Made by a program: the position numbers and the translations under genes. From NCBI GenBank assembly GCA_944391325.1, contig CALXTC010000022.1:1-34441 (forward strand): DNA of 34,441 bases, given 5' to 3'. Positions 7,813-16,271 of the stretch are shown here, one piece after another (positions within the stretch are counted from its first letter, which is position 1; each line of letters opens with the position of its first letter). The notes under the pieces are model-generated. The model was not told the DNA's origin. It worked only from the letters and a program-made list of their open reading frames with translations, and did not search any database. This DNA is from an uncultured Candidatus Saccharibacteria bacterium. Lineage in GTDB: Bacteria; Patescibacteriota; Saccharimonadia; Saccharimonadales; Saccharimonadaceae.

Positions 7813-9105
7813 ATGACAGAGATTGATCAACCTAATCCATTTAATCAGCAGTCGGATGACACATCGTCATCCCCAGGGCAATCGAACGTTAATCCGGCGA
7901 TGGCTAACGGCATTAACGTTCAGCCAATACTTACTGACCATTCAATTCACCAGTCATCGTTCTCGCGACGAAAAATTATTTCTATTGTGGCGTCGTCGCT
8001 GTTGGCTATGGTGTTGGTGGTTGGCGGCGCCTTTCTGATCGGCCATTTTAGCCTGGTGTCAACCTGCCAATCGGGGTTAGAGGCGTATAATCAGCAGGCT
8101 GAGGATCTGCGTGAACTGCTAGATGATAGTCAGGATTTACTGGATATTACCACTGATGATGTATTAGATACTGATAAATCAATTGTGAACGATTTCCAGT
8201 CGGCCTATAAGCAGGCACAGGAAGAGCTGAAAAAACAACCAGATGAAAATCAGTGTGCCAGTGGCCGCAGTAATGATGAATTGACCCAGGCTATCGCTGA
8301 TCTGGCTAGTTCATATAATCTGTTATCCGAGCTGGGATACCGAATTGACGACGGCGGGGCAGATGTCGAGTTAGCCAATGAAATCAAGCTACTGGCTGAT
8401 GCTAAATCAGCACTTAGCTCGACATTGCTATCGGCTCAAACTCTTAGCCAGAACAGAGTGGTTAGTGCGTCGGTTCGCACGCAACTGAATCGGGCTATTT
8501 CGCTAGCGTCGGGCATTTTAGAGACTGGCGATCTAGACGACATTGAATCGGCCAGAGATCAGCTGGACGACATTATTCAACAGGTTAACGATGCACTGTC
8601 GGCTGAAAACGAGGCGATTATCGATATCGAGGAGGCTGTCAGCCAGATCGCCACCTATGTTGGATCTGATGGTAGTTATACTGAATCGGCAGTGCAGATA
8701 TTGTCGGCGGCGGGCTTGGAACCAGTTTGGGGGCTAGAGCAGATGCGAGGTGCTTGTCAGATTAGCAACGAACAACTTAGTTCATGGTTGGCAGCATTTT
8801 GCTCGGCGACGCCAGGCAAGGTGTATATCAATACTAATTTAGGGGCGGATGTGACCAATGACGCCTATTTTGCAGATGCGATGCGCCACGAGATTGCCCA
8901 TTATTTGATTTATCGTCGGTGTGGGACGTCTGACCCACCATCAATTGGCAACCAAGCTAACGCTGAATCAGTGGCTAGTTCCTATGCCGTTTTGTATCTG
9001 GGTGCCAATGCCAAAACGCTAAATCGAGCCCTGGATAGTCGGTATCATATGGATCAGGCGTCGGACGAGGCAGCCGCCCGCATCCACGCCGGTCAGTGTT
9101 ATTAG
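7813..9105 (+). CDS. Membrane-anchored extracellular protein with HExxH motif, putative zinc metallopeptidase
   Basis: This 430-residue protein has a cytoplasmic N-terminus rich in Gln/Ser/Pro, one membrane helix at about 55-80 (IISIVASSLLAMVLVVGGAF), and a long helical extracellular part. Near the C-terminus, H359-E360-I-A-H363 forms an HExxH zinc-binding motif, and E385 in AESVASSY is a plausible third ligand, as in gluzincins. I infer peptidase activity; no family name is assigned, and paired cysteines around it suggest an exported fold. The ATG at 7813 is chosen because a -10-like TATAGT lies at 7795-7800, and the upstream in-frame TTG at 7789 would overlap that promoter. The gene follows the large surface protein by 60 nt and may act on the same surface layer. 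No ribosome binding site is seen. Confidence 0.75.
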   Translation: MTEIDQPNPFNQQSDDTSSSPGQSNVNPAMANGINVQPILTDHSIHQSSFSRRKIISIVASSLLAMVLVVGGAFLIGHFSLVSTCQSGLEAYNQQAEDLRELLDDSQDLLDITTDDVLDTDKSIVNDFQSAYKQAQEELKKQPDENQCASGRSNDELTQAIADLASSYNLLSELGYRIDDGGADVELANEIKLLADAKSALSSTLLSAQTLSQNRVVSASVRTQLNRAISLASGILETGDLDDIESARDQLDDIIQQVNDALSAENEAIIDIEEAVSQIATYVGSDGSYTESAVQILSAAGLEPVWGLEQMRGACQISNEQLSSWLAAFCSATPGKVYINTNLGADVTNDAYFADAMRHEIAHYLIYRRCGTSDPPSIGNQANAESVASSYAVLYLGANAKTLNRALDSRYHMDQASDEAAARIHAGQCY

Positions 9106-9151
9106 ATATGTATAACTGGATATTTCGATCCGTGATTAACGATTGCTATTC

Positions 9152-9181
9152 TTGACTTGCGATAGCGGCTGGTGATACACT
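9152..9181 (+). promoter_or_regulatory. Promoter of the 9221 gene
   Basis: TTGACT (9152-9157), an 18-base spacer, then TACACT (9176-9181), with TG one base upstream of the -10. Confidence 0.55.
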
Positions 9182-9220
9182 TATGCTTAGATAGGTATAT
9201 TAAAAATAAATAGAGGTAGT

Positions 9221-11647
9221 ATGGCAAATAAATATAACAGGGTCGGTAGCGGTAGTCGCACTGAGGCTGGCTCGGAGTGGGGGTCGCGACCCGAGCAAGG
9301 GCCGTCGTTTGACGATCTGAATAAGCTGTTGGATGAGATACGACAGGAGAATGCTGCACTGAGGCAGGCTATTAGTGCAGCCAAAAGTGAAAATGAGCAA
9401 CTACATCAGAAAATTAATCAGCTAGAGCAAAGAGTAGCCGACCTCCCGCCCATCGATGAAGCTGAGCAGCAGCCAGAGCAGTCCGCGCAGCCAACCGAGG
9501 AGGAGAGCAAGATTGAGGATAAGCAGTCGAGCCAGGCTTGGTCAGCGTTTGAGCTATCGTCTGACGTGCAATTTGACCCAGATGAATATAGTCGTTTCCT
9601 ACATGAGTACGACCCATCATTAGACGAGGACTATGACATTGAGCAGTCTGTAATTGACGATGCCACCAAACAAACGGATGTGGGGCGGCCCCACGAGTCA
9701 GGCAAGCGCCAAAGCCCTGATGAAGACAAGAGCGACGACGGTCATGACGAAAAGGAACAAACCAAGCCTGAGGCTGTGATAAGTCCAGAGCTAAAGGCGG
9801 TACAGGTTCCCGTTGACAGTGAAAGGGCTAGACAGATCCTTAGTGGCGAGAATCTCTCGGGGGTACAGGATCTGATGCATCAAAGGCATCACGATTTACC
9901 ACCCCAGGAAGTTCTGCGTAAGATGGCCGAGAAATACGTGTCTGGCGACGAGGAGGGTGTCACGGAGGTGTTTCAAGCCTGGGCAAATACAGCTGGCTAT
10001 GGTTGGCGTGACCCACTTAATCCAGGCGATTCATGTAGACAGGTGTTGGATATGATCGACCCAACCTCGCCAACTAGTTCCGAGCAAATACGTCAGGCTC
10101 AGGCTAAGTTGCCGAAACTTGATAAACGGTCTGGGAAACGCTCGAAAGAACAGTTAGACAAACGCCCGAATATTGTCAAAAGAGCTGCTGGTATAGTCTT
10201 TAATCATCTACCGCCATGGGCGCGTAAAGCGGTGGTCGGGCTAACTATTGGTGGAATAGCACTTTTAGCATCTTCGAATATAGCTTCGGCGGCTTCCAAC
10301 AAAATGACCGACACCTCGTCCAAAAATGCGATGGAGCGCACCGTTAGTAAAGATGAACTAGATCTGTTGACGGCAGATACGCTGACCAATGCAGTTGATG
10401 ATGCCGTGGCTAATTTTGGCCCTCAGATCAAGGATGCTATGCTTGGGGCTGAAACCGAGGCTGTTGGATTTGAGGTGCGCCATTACGATGCTAATAACCT
10501 ACCAGCTAATGATTACAGTTATTGGGGAGAACAAAATGCTGATGGTACCTGGGACCTAAGTAAAAAGATTTCTGGTACAGCATATACTGCACCAATTGAT
10601 ACCTCTAGCAAGGAGAGTATATACAACGGTGTTATGGATTCATGTGAACATAACAACGAACACCTCGCCATGATGTTAGGCCAATTAGCTCCAGACAAAA
10701 TGGAGGAATGGGGTGTTAGCGATGATATAAATACATTTGCTGACGAACTATCTGGCGACGCTGAATTGCGAGCCAAGGCATTGGAAGCTTTGTCTACCAG
10801 ACTAGCGTATGGTGATATCACTGAATATACCTTGCCAGATGGCACGGTCGTTAGAAATTCGGGCATCGCTCGAACACAGAACATGGATATGGAGTTGGTG
10901 ACAAGTGTCATGAATGCTAGCAACCGAGAGGTGATTGCGGCGCAATATGGTGAATATAATGTTGTATTCCTAGCTGACTGTTGTAACGTTGTCTTTATGA
11001 TCGACAATGAAGTGGTCAATATTGTGACGGCTGAGCGCACGACGCCGACACCTGAGACTCCACCAGAAAAGGAAACCCCACCGGGTGAGCAGACTCCACC
11101 AGGCGAAGAGACTCCACCAGAAACTCCACCGGGTGAGCAGACTCCACCGGGCAATCCAAATGACAAAAAAGAAACGACAAAGGTTAATGACAGGTTTGGT
11201 GAAGAAGGCAAGGTGACTGTTAATGAACAGACTGGTGGAGTAACTAACCCATCAGGTGTCACAGAAGGTGAAACGCCTCAAGGCCAGATGGAAAGCCAAG
11301 CCGACCAAGAAACACAGCAGTCTACTCAACATATTCAACAGCAACAAGGACAAGCGGTTCAGCCTAATGCCGGTACGGGCGAGCAAGTTGTTGAAACGCC
11401 GTCGCAGCCAGTTCAACACGAGGTTACAGGCACTGGTCAGCAGGTATCTACAACAGGTGGAACGTATGTACAGGGGCAGAACGGCACAAATTCTATTCAA
11501 AATGCCGAGGTTCAACAACCTACTGAGGTGACGACTGAGGAAGTCCATGATGCGTCTCAGGGTGCTGCAGTGAGTTCTACCGGTGAGTATAACGGACAGA
11601 CCGGTAACGCATCGGAGGGCTCATCGTCCGGCAATATTGGAATATAA
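9221..11647 (+). CDS. Large coiled-coil, Pro/Gln-rich membrane protein
   Basis: I do not recognise a family for these 808 residues. Residues about 28-75 form a predicted coiled coil (LNKLLDEIRQENAAL...). An acidic, Gln/Glu-rich stretch follows to about 200 and a helical segment to about 300. A hydrophobic helix at about 333-352 (VVGLTIGGIALLASSNIASA) ends in an AxA-like site and looks like an internal membrane anchor or a late signal sequence. About 250 residues downstream form the likely exported domain. Residues about 610-645 repeat ETPPGEQTPP-like units, and the tail is Gln/Thr/Gly-rich without a sortase motif. The start has the ribosome binding site GAGGT (9213-9217) and an upstream promoter. 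It probably shares a transcript with the gene at 11692. A cell-wall-spanning or surface role is inferred from architecture only. Confidence 0.8.
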   Translation: MANKYNRVGSGSRTEAGSEWGSRPEQGPSFDDLNKLLDEIRQENAALRQAISAAKSENEQLHQKINQLEQRVADLPPIDEAEQQPEQSAQPTEEESKIEDKQSSQAWSAFELSSDVQFDPDEYSRFLHEYDPSLDEDYDIEQSVIDDATKQTDVGRPHESGKRQSPDEDKSDDGHDEKEQTKPEAVISPELKAVQVPVDSERARQILSGENLSGVQDLMHQRHHDLPPQEVLRKMAEKYVSGDEEGVTEVFQAWANTAGYGWRDPLNPGDSCRQVLDMIDPTSPTSSEQIRQAQAKLPKLDKRSGKRSKEQLDKRPNIVKRAAGIVFNHLPPWARKAVVGLTIGGIALLASSNIASAASNKMTDTSSKNAMERTVSKDELDLLTADTLTNAVDDAVANFGPQIKDAMLGAETEAVGFEVRHYDANNLPANDYSYWGEQNADGTWDLSKKISGTAYTAPIDTSSKESIYNGVMDSCEHNNEHLAMMLGQLAPDKMEEWGVSDDINTFADELSGDAELRAKALEALSTRLAYGDITEYTLPDGTVVRNSGIARTQNMDMELVTSVMNASNREVIAAQYGEYNVVFLADCCNVVFMIDNEVVNIVTAERTTPTPETPPEKETPPGEQTPPGEETPPETPPGEQTPPGNPNDKKETTKVNDRFGEEGKVTVNEQTGGVTNPSGVTEGETPQGQMESQADQETQQSTQHIQQQQGQAVQPNAGTGEQVVETPSQPVQHEVTGTGQQVSTTGGTYVQGQNGTNSIQNAEVQQPTEVTTEEVHDASQGAAVSSTGEYNGQTGNASEGSSSGNIGI
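11049..11156 (+). repeat. Pro-Thr-Glu coding repeats
   Basis: Short degenerate repeats encode ETPPGEQTPPG/EETPPETPPG units inside the 9221 gene, a typical extended wall-spanning linker composition. Such units often change in number between strains. Confidence 0.75.
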
Positions 11648-11691
11648 TTTGTATTTGTCGAAATAATTAACAAAAATAGAGGAGGATATCC

Positions 11692-13149
11692 ATGCAAAGA
11701 CAAACAGCCAAACAAAAATATAGCCAGCCAACTAGCGCCGGGGCGTTTGGTCGGTGGCGTTCGCGACTTACGACTACCATCGCTGCTTCGTTGGTGGCGT
11801 TGTCGTCGTTCGCAATTGTTTTAGCTGGGAGTATGCCGGCTAGCGCCTGGGGACCAACGCGCCAGACGTTTACTATGAATGATCCAGCCGATTATGTGAC
11901 TTTTAACTCAATTACAGATGATCCAAGTTGGGGTGATGAGCGCGGTTTTACACTTATCAAGGATGTGACAGGGCAGGCGAATGACGCCAACACAGCATCG
12001 TCTGGCAACTTCCAAGAGGTGGCTACTGCTGAGGATGGTCATACATACATGGTTAAGGTGTTTGTTCACAATAATGCCGCAGCTAATCTTAACCTAGTCG
12101 CAAAAAATACTCGATTAATGGCCTATCTGCCAACAGCTAGTGGTGACAGTGCCATGATTCAGGCAATGCTCGCAGCGGATAACTGTGGTGCCAATACTGC
12201 CGGCGCTACCGGGTCGCCATGCGTGTTCTGGGATGAGGCCTATATCAAGAGCGATGATGAAAATGACACCTTTAAAGTCTCACTAGTTGATGGGTCGTTG
12301 CGCTATTACAACAATATTCGTGGAGCTACAAATGACGAGAGCTTTACCTTTGATAATGACGAAGATTTACTGACCGACAAGGGAGTGCAGGTTGGCTACG
12401 AACAGATGGACGGTAATGTTCCAGGCTGTTTCCAGTATTCTGGCTACTTTACCTTCCTAGTTAATGTCACTGAAGATCCAGCTAGTTTCACGCTAACTAA
12501 GCAATTCCGCGTTAATGGCGGTGAATGGACACACACTGGAACTGCCAATCCTGGGGACACCATCGAATATGCTGTTGGTTACGCAAATGTTGGCGAAACT
12601 AAACAAGAGCACGTGATTATTCGAGACACCTTGGCAAAGAATATTTCAATTCTGAATGATCAGCAAACAGATAATGAGTTTACTGGTAACACAGCACTAG
12701 ATCAAAATGCCATTGGATTGAATTATGTTGCCGGCTCGACATACTTACGTAATGCAACTTATCCAGACAAACCAGGTTTTCATGTAACTAACGATGAATG
12801 GACGACCAAGGGATTGGATATTGGCTCGTACGAAAAGGACTCTAATGCGTATGTTTATTACACGGTCAAGGTTCCTGACGAGGAGCAGTTGCAGTGTGGT
12901 CAAAATATCTTTGAAAATACAGTGATTGCAACTACGGCTGACGGCTCTAAGCTTGCTACTACTCAGGTTAGTGTAAATCGTGATTGTAGCGATACTCCTG
13001 ACCCAATTGTTCCAGGGGAAGAACAACCAGGTGCACCAGAGGCTGGTGCGGGCGTCAAGACAGCCGTAATTAGCCTAGTTGCCTTTATGATCTGTGGTGC
13101 AGTTTTGGCCGGCGTGCTACTACGTAAAAAATCAACGGATAAGAAGTAG
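11692..13149 (+). CDS. Secreted DUF11-like surface protein with C-terminal membrane anchor
   Basis: This 485-residue protein has a signal peptide with an Arg-rich n-region (RWRSRL), a hydrophobic core at about 27-46 and an ASA-W cleavage site after residue 52. The mature part starts with a beta-rich region containing HNNAAANLNLVAKNTRL. A DUF11/conserved-repeat-like module follows (GDTIEYAVGYANVG...VIIRDTLAKNISIL), as seen in bacterial surface proteins with repeated beta-sandwich domains. The C-terminus has a Pro/Gly spacer, a membrane helix (about 453-475) and RKKSTDKK, which resembles a wall-sorting signal, but the LPxTG box is replaced by a degenerate APEAGAG. The ribosome binding site GAGGAGG is excellent. 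It lies 44 nt after the 9221 gene and ends in strong terminators. A structural surface role is inferred. Confidence 0.82.
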   Translation: MQRQTAKQKYSQPTSAGAFGRWRSRLTTTIAASLVALSSFAIVLAGSMPASAWGPTRQTFTMNDPADYVTFNSITDDPSWGDERGFTLIKDVTGQANDANTASSGNFQEVATAEDGHTYMVKVFVHNNAAANLNLVAKNTRLMAYLPTASGDSAMIQAMLAADNCGANTAGATGSPCVFWDEAYIKSDDENDTFKVSLVDGSLRYYNNIRGATNDESFTFDNDEDLLTDKGVQVGYEQMDGNVPGCFQYSGYFTFLVNVTEDPASFTLTKQFRVNGGEWTHTGTANPGDTIEYAVGYANVGETKQEHVIIRDTLAKNISILNDQQTDNEFTGNTALDQNAIGLNYVAGSTYLRNATYPDKPGFHVTNDEWTTKGLDIGSYEKDSNAYVYYTVKVPDEEQLQCGQNIFENTVIATTADGSKLATTQVSVNRDCSDTPDPIVPGEEQPGAPEAGAGVKTAVISLVAFMICGAVLAGVLLRKKSTDKK

Positions 13150-13156
13150 CGTTACA

Positions 13157-13188
13157 CACCCTCTCCCTGGTGGAGAGGGTGAATTTTT
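13157..13188 (+). terminator. Terminator after the surface-protein cluster
   Basis: CACCCTCTCC (13157-13166) pairs perfectly with GGAGAGGGTG (13172-13181), with a 5-nt loop, followed by AATTTTTC. Confidence 0.88.
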
Positions 13189-13193
13189 CATCT

Positions 13194-13223
13194 AAAAAGC
13201 CCCCCTCTCTTTTGGGGGCTTTA
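13194..13223. terminator. Bidirectional terminator between the 11692 gene and rplU
   Basis: AAAGCCCCC and GGGGGCTTT enclose a pyrimidine-rich loop. The A/T flanks give a U-tract on both strands, and it mainly serves as the rplU terminator on the minus strand. Confidence 0.85.
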
Positions 13224-13243
13224 TCAATGTAGACTAGTTTTGT

Positions 13244-13549
13244 CTACTTAATCGCCACGATTTCGATGCGAGTCATTTGGCGACGACCACCGCGAATTTT
13301 GTTGACGCGCTTCTTAGCCTTGTAGCGAATGGCGCGAGTCTTGTCGCCCTTTACTAATGGGTCAACGACCTTGGCGGTGACTTTGGCGCCTTTCACGGTT
13401 GGTGTGCCGACTGTCGCGCCCTTGTCGTCGAAAGTCAGCAGTGCATCAAACGTGAGCTCTTTCTGGTCCTCTGGCAGCTTGTCTACCAAAAGGGTCTCTT
13501 TCTCGGCGACGATATATTGCTTGCCACCGGATGTAATGACTGCTTTCAT
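13244..13549 (-). CDS. rplU: 50S ribosomal protein L21
   Basis: L21 is a 23S rRNA-binding large-subunit protein. These 101 residues begin MKAVITSGGKQY, the canonical L21 N-terminus, and end with the RGGRRQ...I basic tail typical of the family (KIRGGRRQMTRIEI). The start at 13549 is chosen on that basis and on the ribosome binding site GAGGT; an upstream in-frame ATG at 13579 lies only 3 nt from the -10 box. The gene is alone: rpmA, the usual partner downstream, is absent. It is divergent from parA across about 100 nt. The stop is TAG. Confidence 0.96.
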   Translation of the reverse strand: MKAVITSGGKQYIVAEKETLLVDKLPEDQKELTFDALLTFDDKGATVGTPTVKGAKVTAKVVDPLVKGDKTRAIRYKAKKRVNKIRGGRRQMTRIEIVAIK

Positions 13550-13582
13550 ATTTACCTCATTTATTATTATTTCAGCCATAAT

Positions 13583-13588
13583 ACTATA
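13583..13588 (-). promoter_or_regulatory. -10 box of rplU
   Basis: On the minus strand TGATATAGT forms an extended -10, with TATAGT as the complement of 13583-13588. The predicted 5' leader is about 30 nt and carries the ribosome binding site. Confidence 0.55.
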
Positions 13589-13595
13589 TCATATT

Positions 13596-13623
13596 TTGGC
13601 TAGATGACAAAACTTGCTATAAT
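13596..13623 (+). promoter_or_regulatory. Promoter of parA
   Basis: TTGGCT (13596-13601), a 16-base spacer, then TATAAT (13618-13623) in the extended form TGCTATAAT. It is back to back with the rplU promoter. Confidence 0.65.
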
Positions 13624-13649
13624 AGACGTAAGTAATTTGAGGGTAATCT

Positions 13650-14447
13650 GTGAAGACTATAGCAATAACAAACCAAAAGGGTGGAGTAGGCAAGACAACA
13701 ACCGCCATTAATTTGTCGTATTATTTAGCCAAAAATCACGGGGCTAGGGTGCTATTGGTGGATTTTGACCCACAGGGCAATGCTAGTTCTGGGCTAAATA
13801 TTGATAAATCAGCATTGCGTTCTAACGAGAACTTGGCGGGTCAACCGACAATGCTAGAGGTCATTTCGGGCGAGGCGGCCATGGCCGAGGTTATTCAACC
13901 AACCGATTTCAGGGATTTATATATCGCACCATCTACCTCACAATTGGCTGATGCAGAGGTAGGGTTATCGACCGTCGATGGTCGGTTTACTAGACTGCGT
14001 GATGCGTTGCGGACTGTTGCGACTGATTATGACATTGTTATTATCGATTCACCACCGTCGCTTAGTTTGCTGACTCTCAATGTGTTGGCAGCGTCTGATT
14101 CAGTTTTACTACCTGTCCAGGCGGAATTTTATGCATTAGAGGGTCTGACGCAGTTGCTAGAGACAATGAAGCTGGTTCGTCAATCAATTAACCCAACATT
14201 AGAGTTGTTGGGCGTGTTGGTGACAATGATGGACGCTCGGACAGCTTTGAGCCAGCAGGTTTACGAGGAGGTGGCTAAGCATTTTCCGGGTAAAGTTCTA
14301 GAGACAAAGATTCCTCGCAATGTTCGGTTAGCTGAGGCTCCATCACACGGTCTGCCGGTGGGGGCGTATGATCGCTTTAGCAAGGGTGCGCGTGCTTACA
14401 AGGCGGTGTCGGCTGAGGTTGCCATGCGAATTGGCTGGGGCGACTAA
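13650..14447 (+). CDS. parA: Chromosome partitioning ATPase ParA (Soj)
   Basis: ParA is a deviant Walker ATPase that moves ParB-bound origins apart. The Walker A box KGGVGKTT (residues 10-17) carries the family's signature Lys and is followed by DFDPQGN (38-44). The Walker B IIDSPPSLSLLTLNVL is intact. The length of 265 is normal and there is no N-terminal HTH, as in chromosomal Soj. The GTG start has GAGGG 6 nt upstream. parB follows after 35 nt with its own promoter. A chromosomal parAB pair often lies near the origin, but no dnaA or gidB is visible here and no consensus parS was found. Confidence 0.96.
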   Translation: MKTIAITNQKGGVGKTTTAINLSYYLAKNHGARVLLVDFDPQGNASSGLNIDKSALRSNENLAGQPTMLEVISGEAAMAEVIQPTDFRDLYIAPSTSQLADAEVGLSTVDGRFTRLRDALRTVATDYDIVIIDSPPSLSLLTLNVLAASDSVLLPVQAEFYALEGLTQLLETMKLVRQSINPTLELLGVLVTMMDARTALSQQVYEEVAKHFPGKVLETKIPRNVRLAEAPSHGLPVGAYDRFSKGARAYKAVSAEVAMRIGWGD

Positions 14448-14470
14448 ATTATTATCTCTATTAGATATGG

Positions 14471-14476
14471 TATAAT
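14471..14476 (+). promoter_or_regulatory. Promoter of parB (leaderless)
   Basis: TGGTATAAT is an extended -10 whose last base is 6 nt before the parB ATG at 14483. Transcription should start at or next to the ATG, and there is no ribosome binding site. Confidence 0.7.
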
Positions 14477-14482
14477 ACACTT

Positions 14483-15376
14483 ATGGTAAAGAGGGGACTT
14501 GGTAAGGGTTTTGACTCCCTGATTCCAACTGATGTGTTGGATACTGATTTTGATACAACTGCCGCCGAGGACGAGCGGGTGTCGGATTTGCGATTATTAC
14601 CGATGACTGATGTGCAGCCAGACCCAGATCAGCCACGTCGTGTTTTTGACGAGGATGATATGAATAGCCTGGCGATGTCAATTCGCGAACATGGCGTTTT
14701 GCAACCAATTGTTGTCACGCCCAAGGGCGGTAAGTACGAAATTGTTGCCGGTGAACGACGTTATCGAGCCGCCGAGATGGCTGGTCTAACTAAAATTCCA
14801 GCTATTGTTCGTACGCTATCTGCTCAGCACAAATTGGAAATTTCCATTATTGAGAATGTCCAACGTCAGGATTTGAATCCATTGGAAACAGCAACTGCCT
14901 ACCTGAAACTTAGGACACAGTTCAACCTGACCGATCGTGAAATTGGCGAGCGTGTTGGCAAGGCACCCAGCACGGTTTCTAACGTGATGCGTCTACTGAA
15001 ATTACCCGAGGCGGCTAAGCATGCCTTGGCTGATGGTCAAATTTTCGAGGGGCATGCTCGACAAATTTTGGCAATTACCGACCCAGAGGTGCAACAACAT
15101 CTACTAGAGGAAATTATTAAAAACAAATGGTCAATTGCCCGAACAGAGCAATTTGTCATTGGCTACAAGGCCGACGGGGCGGCTGGCAAGAAGAGTGTTA
15201 GTGGCGGCAAGCGCGCCGTGCGTACTGAAACCGATTTGACCAAGAGCATTGCTAAGCGATTGGGCTTTAAGAGCAAGGCTGTTACGCAGAAAACAACGGC
15301 TCACGGTGGGCAAATCATCATTAAATATCGCAACGATGATGACATGGCCAAGATTAGCCAGGCTTTGGGACTGTAG
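14483..15376 (+). CDS. parB: Chromosome partitioning protein ParB (Spo0J)
   Basis: ParB is a CTP-dependent DNA clamp that loads at parS. The N-terminus KRGLGKGFDSLIP is the ParA-interacting motif. The ParB/Srx domain shows GERRYRAAEMAGL (the CTP-binding GERRxRA box) and ENVQRQDLNPLETA, followed by an HTH region (TDREIGERVGKAPSTVSNVMRLL). The dimerisation tail ends in a KYRNDDDMAKISQAL segment. The length of 297 is typical. The gene has a leaderless-type promoter, so it can be expressed separately from parA. It converges on lepB; the 50 nt between them holds no clear hairpin. Confidence 0.96.
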   Translation: MVKRGLGKGFDSLIPTDVLDTDFDTTAAEDERVSDLRLLPMTDVQPDPDQPRRVFDEDDMNSLAMSIREHGVLQPIVVTPKGGKYEIVAGERRYRAAEMAGLTKIPAIVRTLSAQHKLEISIIENVQRQDLNPLETATAYLKLRTQFNLTDREIGERVGKAPSTVSNVMRLLKLPEAAKHALADGQIFEGHARQILAITDPEVQQHLLEEIIKNKWSIARTEQFVIGYKADGAAGKKSVSGGKRAVRTETDLTKSIAKRLGFKSKAVTQKTTAHGGQIIIKYRNDDDMAKISQALGL

Positions 15377-15426
15377 ATAATAACACCCCAGCTTTCTGGT
15401 CTAGGCAGCAGCGGCTTGTCACCCCT

Positions 15427-16215
15427 CTAGAATACAGTAATTTTATTTAGTGGCCAGATGCGCATTGCGACTGGTCCAACAATGTCGTATAACGGAATAG
15501 TGCCTAGGCTGGCTCGACCATCGCCATTGCGGCTATCCATTGAATAGTTGCTAATCCTGTGGTCGCCCACAACAAAAACATGATTGCTGGGCACCGTAAC
15601 ATCTGTGCCATCGCCCTCTACGCAGGTGTTAATCTCGTCATCATTGTCGGCTAGATTATCAAAAGATTCGTATGGGTCAAATCCCTCGGGATGCTCCTCA
15701 TTGTAAACCAATAGTTGACAGTCGTTGACGGTGACGCGTTCGTTAGGCAGGCCAATGACGCGTTTAACGATGTACTCATCGCCACCAACGGAGTTGCCGT
15801 GTAGGGGGTTTTTAAAGACGATAATATCACCTCGATCGGGAACATAATCTTTGCCAGCAAGCTCAGCAGCAGTTACGGGCAGGCGATTGACGATTAGTCG
15901 ATCGCTAGTACCGCCCTCGCCCTCAAGCGTTGGCTCCATGCTAGGTCCAACAACATTGAAACTTTGGAAAACGAAATGATTAATCAGCCATGCCCCTACT
16001 AATACGACAGCAATAAAGACCAGCAAACTAACGACGTCGCGAAACCAACTAGGCGTTTCACGTTTGCCGACTGGGTTCGGCTGCTCATAGGTTGATGCCA
16101 CCAAGGGGGTGTTTAGATCCCCCGACGCCGGTTGCTGTTTGTCCTTAGCAGATGTCACATTGGGCTGTGACCTACCAACTGGCTTGGACTGGTTTTGCTC
16201 GGAATCGGATTTCAC
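15427..16215 (-). CDS. lepB: Signal peptidase I
   Basis: This membrane Ser/Lys protease cleaves signal peptides of exported proteins such as the surface proteins in this window. A long, disordered N-terminus of about 58 residues precedes one membrane helix (about 60-81). The catalytic Ser92 is in GPSMEPTL and the catalytic Lys151 in YIVKRVIGLP. Boxes GDIIVFK and VVGDHRISNYSMDSR are intact. At 262 residues it is longer than the minimal Gram-positive enzyme because of the N-terminal tail and an acidic insert (EEHPEGFDPYESFDN). The start is GTG; on the minus strand TAAAAT (complement of 16223-16228) lies 7 nt upstream, so the mRNA is probably leaderless. Confidence 0.95.
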   Translation of the reverse strand: MKSDSEQNQSKPVGRSQPNVTSAKDKQQPASGDLNTPLVASTYEQPNPVGKRETPSWFRDVVSLLVFIAVVLVGAWLINHFVFQSFNVVGPSMEPTLEGEGGTSDRLIVNRLPVTAAELAGKDYVPDRGDIIVFKNPLHGNSVGGDEYIVKRVIGLPNERVTVNDCQLLVYNEEHPEGFDPYESFDNLADNDDEINTCVEGDGTDVTVPSNHVFVVGDHRISNYSMDSRNGDGRASLGTIPLYDIVGPVAMRIWPLNKITVF

Positions 16216-16222
16216 TTAAGCT

Positions 16223-16228
16223 ATTTTA
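16223..16228 (-). promoter_or_regulatory. -10 box of lepB (leaderless)
   Basis: The complement reads TGTAAAAT and ends 7 nt before the GTG start. It is divergent from the promoter at 16257. Confidence 0.5.
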
Positions 16229-16256
16229 CACCACTGAGCGACTAATATCCATATGC

Positions 16257-16262
16257 TATAAT
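16257..16262 (+). promoter_or_regulatory. Promoter of the 16272 membrane gene
   Basis: TGCTATAAT is an extended -10 ending 9 nt before ATG 16272. It sets the start there and excludes longer upstream in-frame starts inside lepB. Confidence 0.65.
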
Positions 16263-16271
16263 GGACTAAAT

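Noticed and set aside
10519-11262. A 247-codon open frame on the minus strand opposite the 9221 gene
   Set aside because: It is the antisense of the repetitive Pro/Thr/Glu-coding part; its composition mirrors the repeat, and it has no ribosome binding site or promoter. The plus-strand frame spans the whole interval with signals at both ends.
4429-13150. Reverse transcriptase or template repeat of a diversity-generating retroelement inside the island
   Set aside because: No frame with reverse transcriptase motifs (such as YxDD) and no near copy of the 3' end of the surface gene were seen in the window.
13580-15430. parS centromere site near parAB
   Set aside because: No sequence close to the 16-bp TGTTTCACGTGAAACA consensus was found; the few CACGTG or CACGT occurrences in the window are not embedded in that palindrome.
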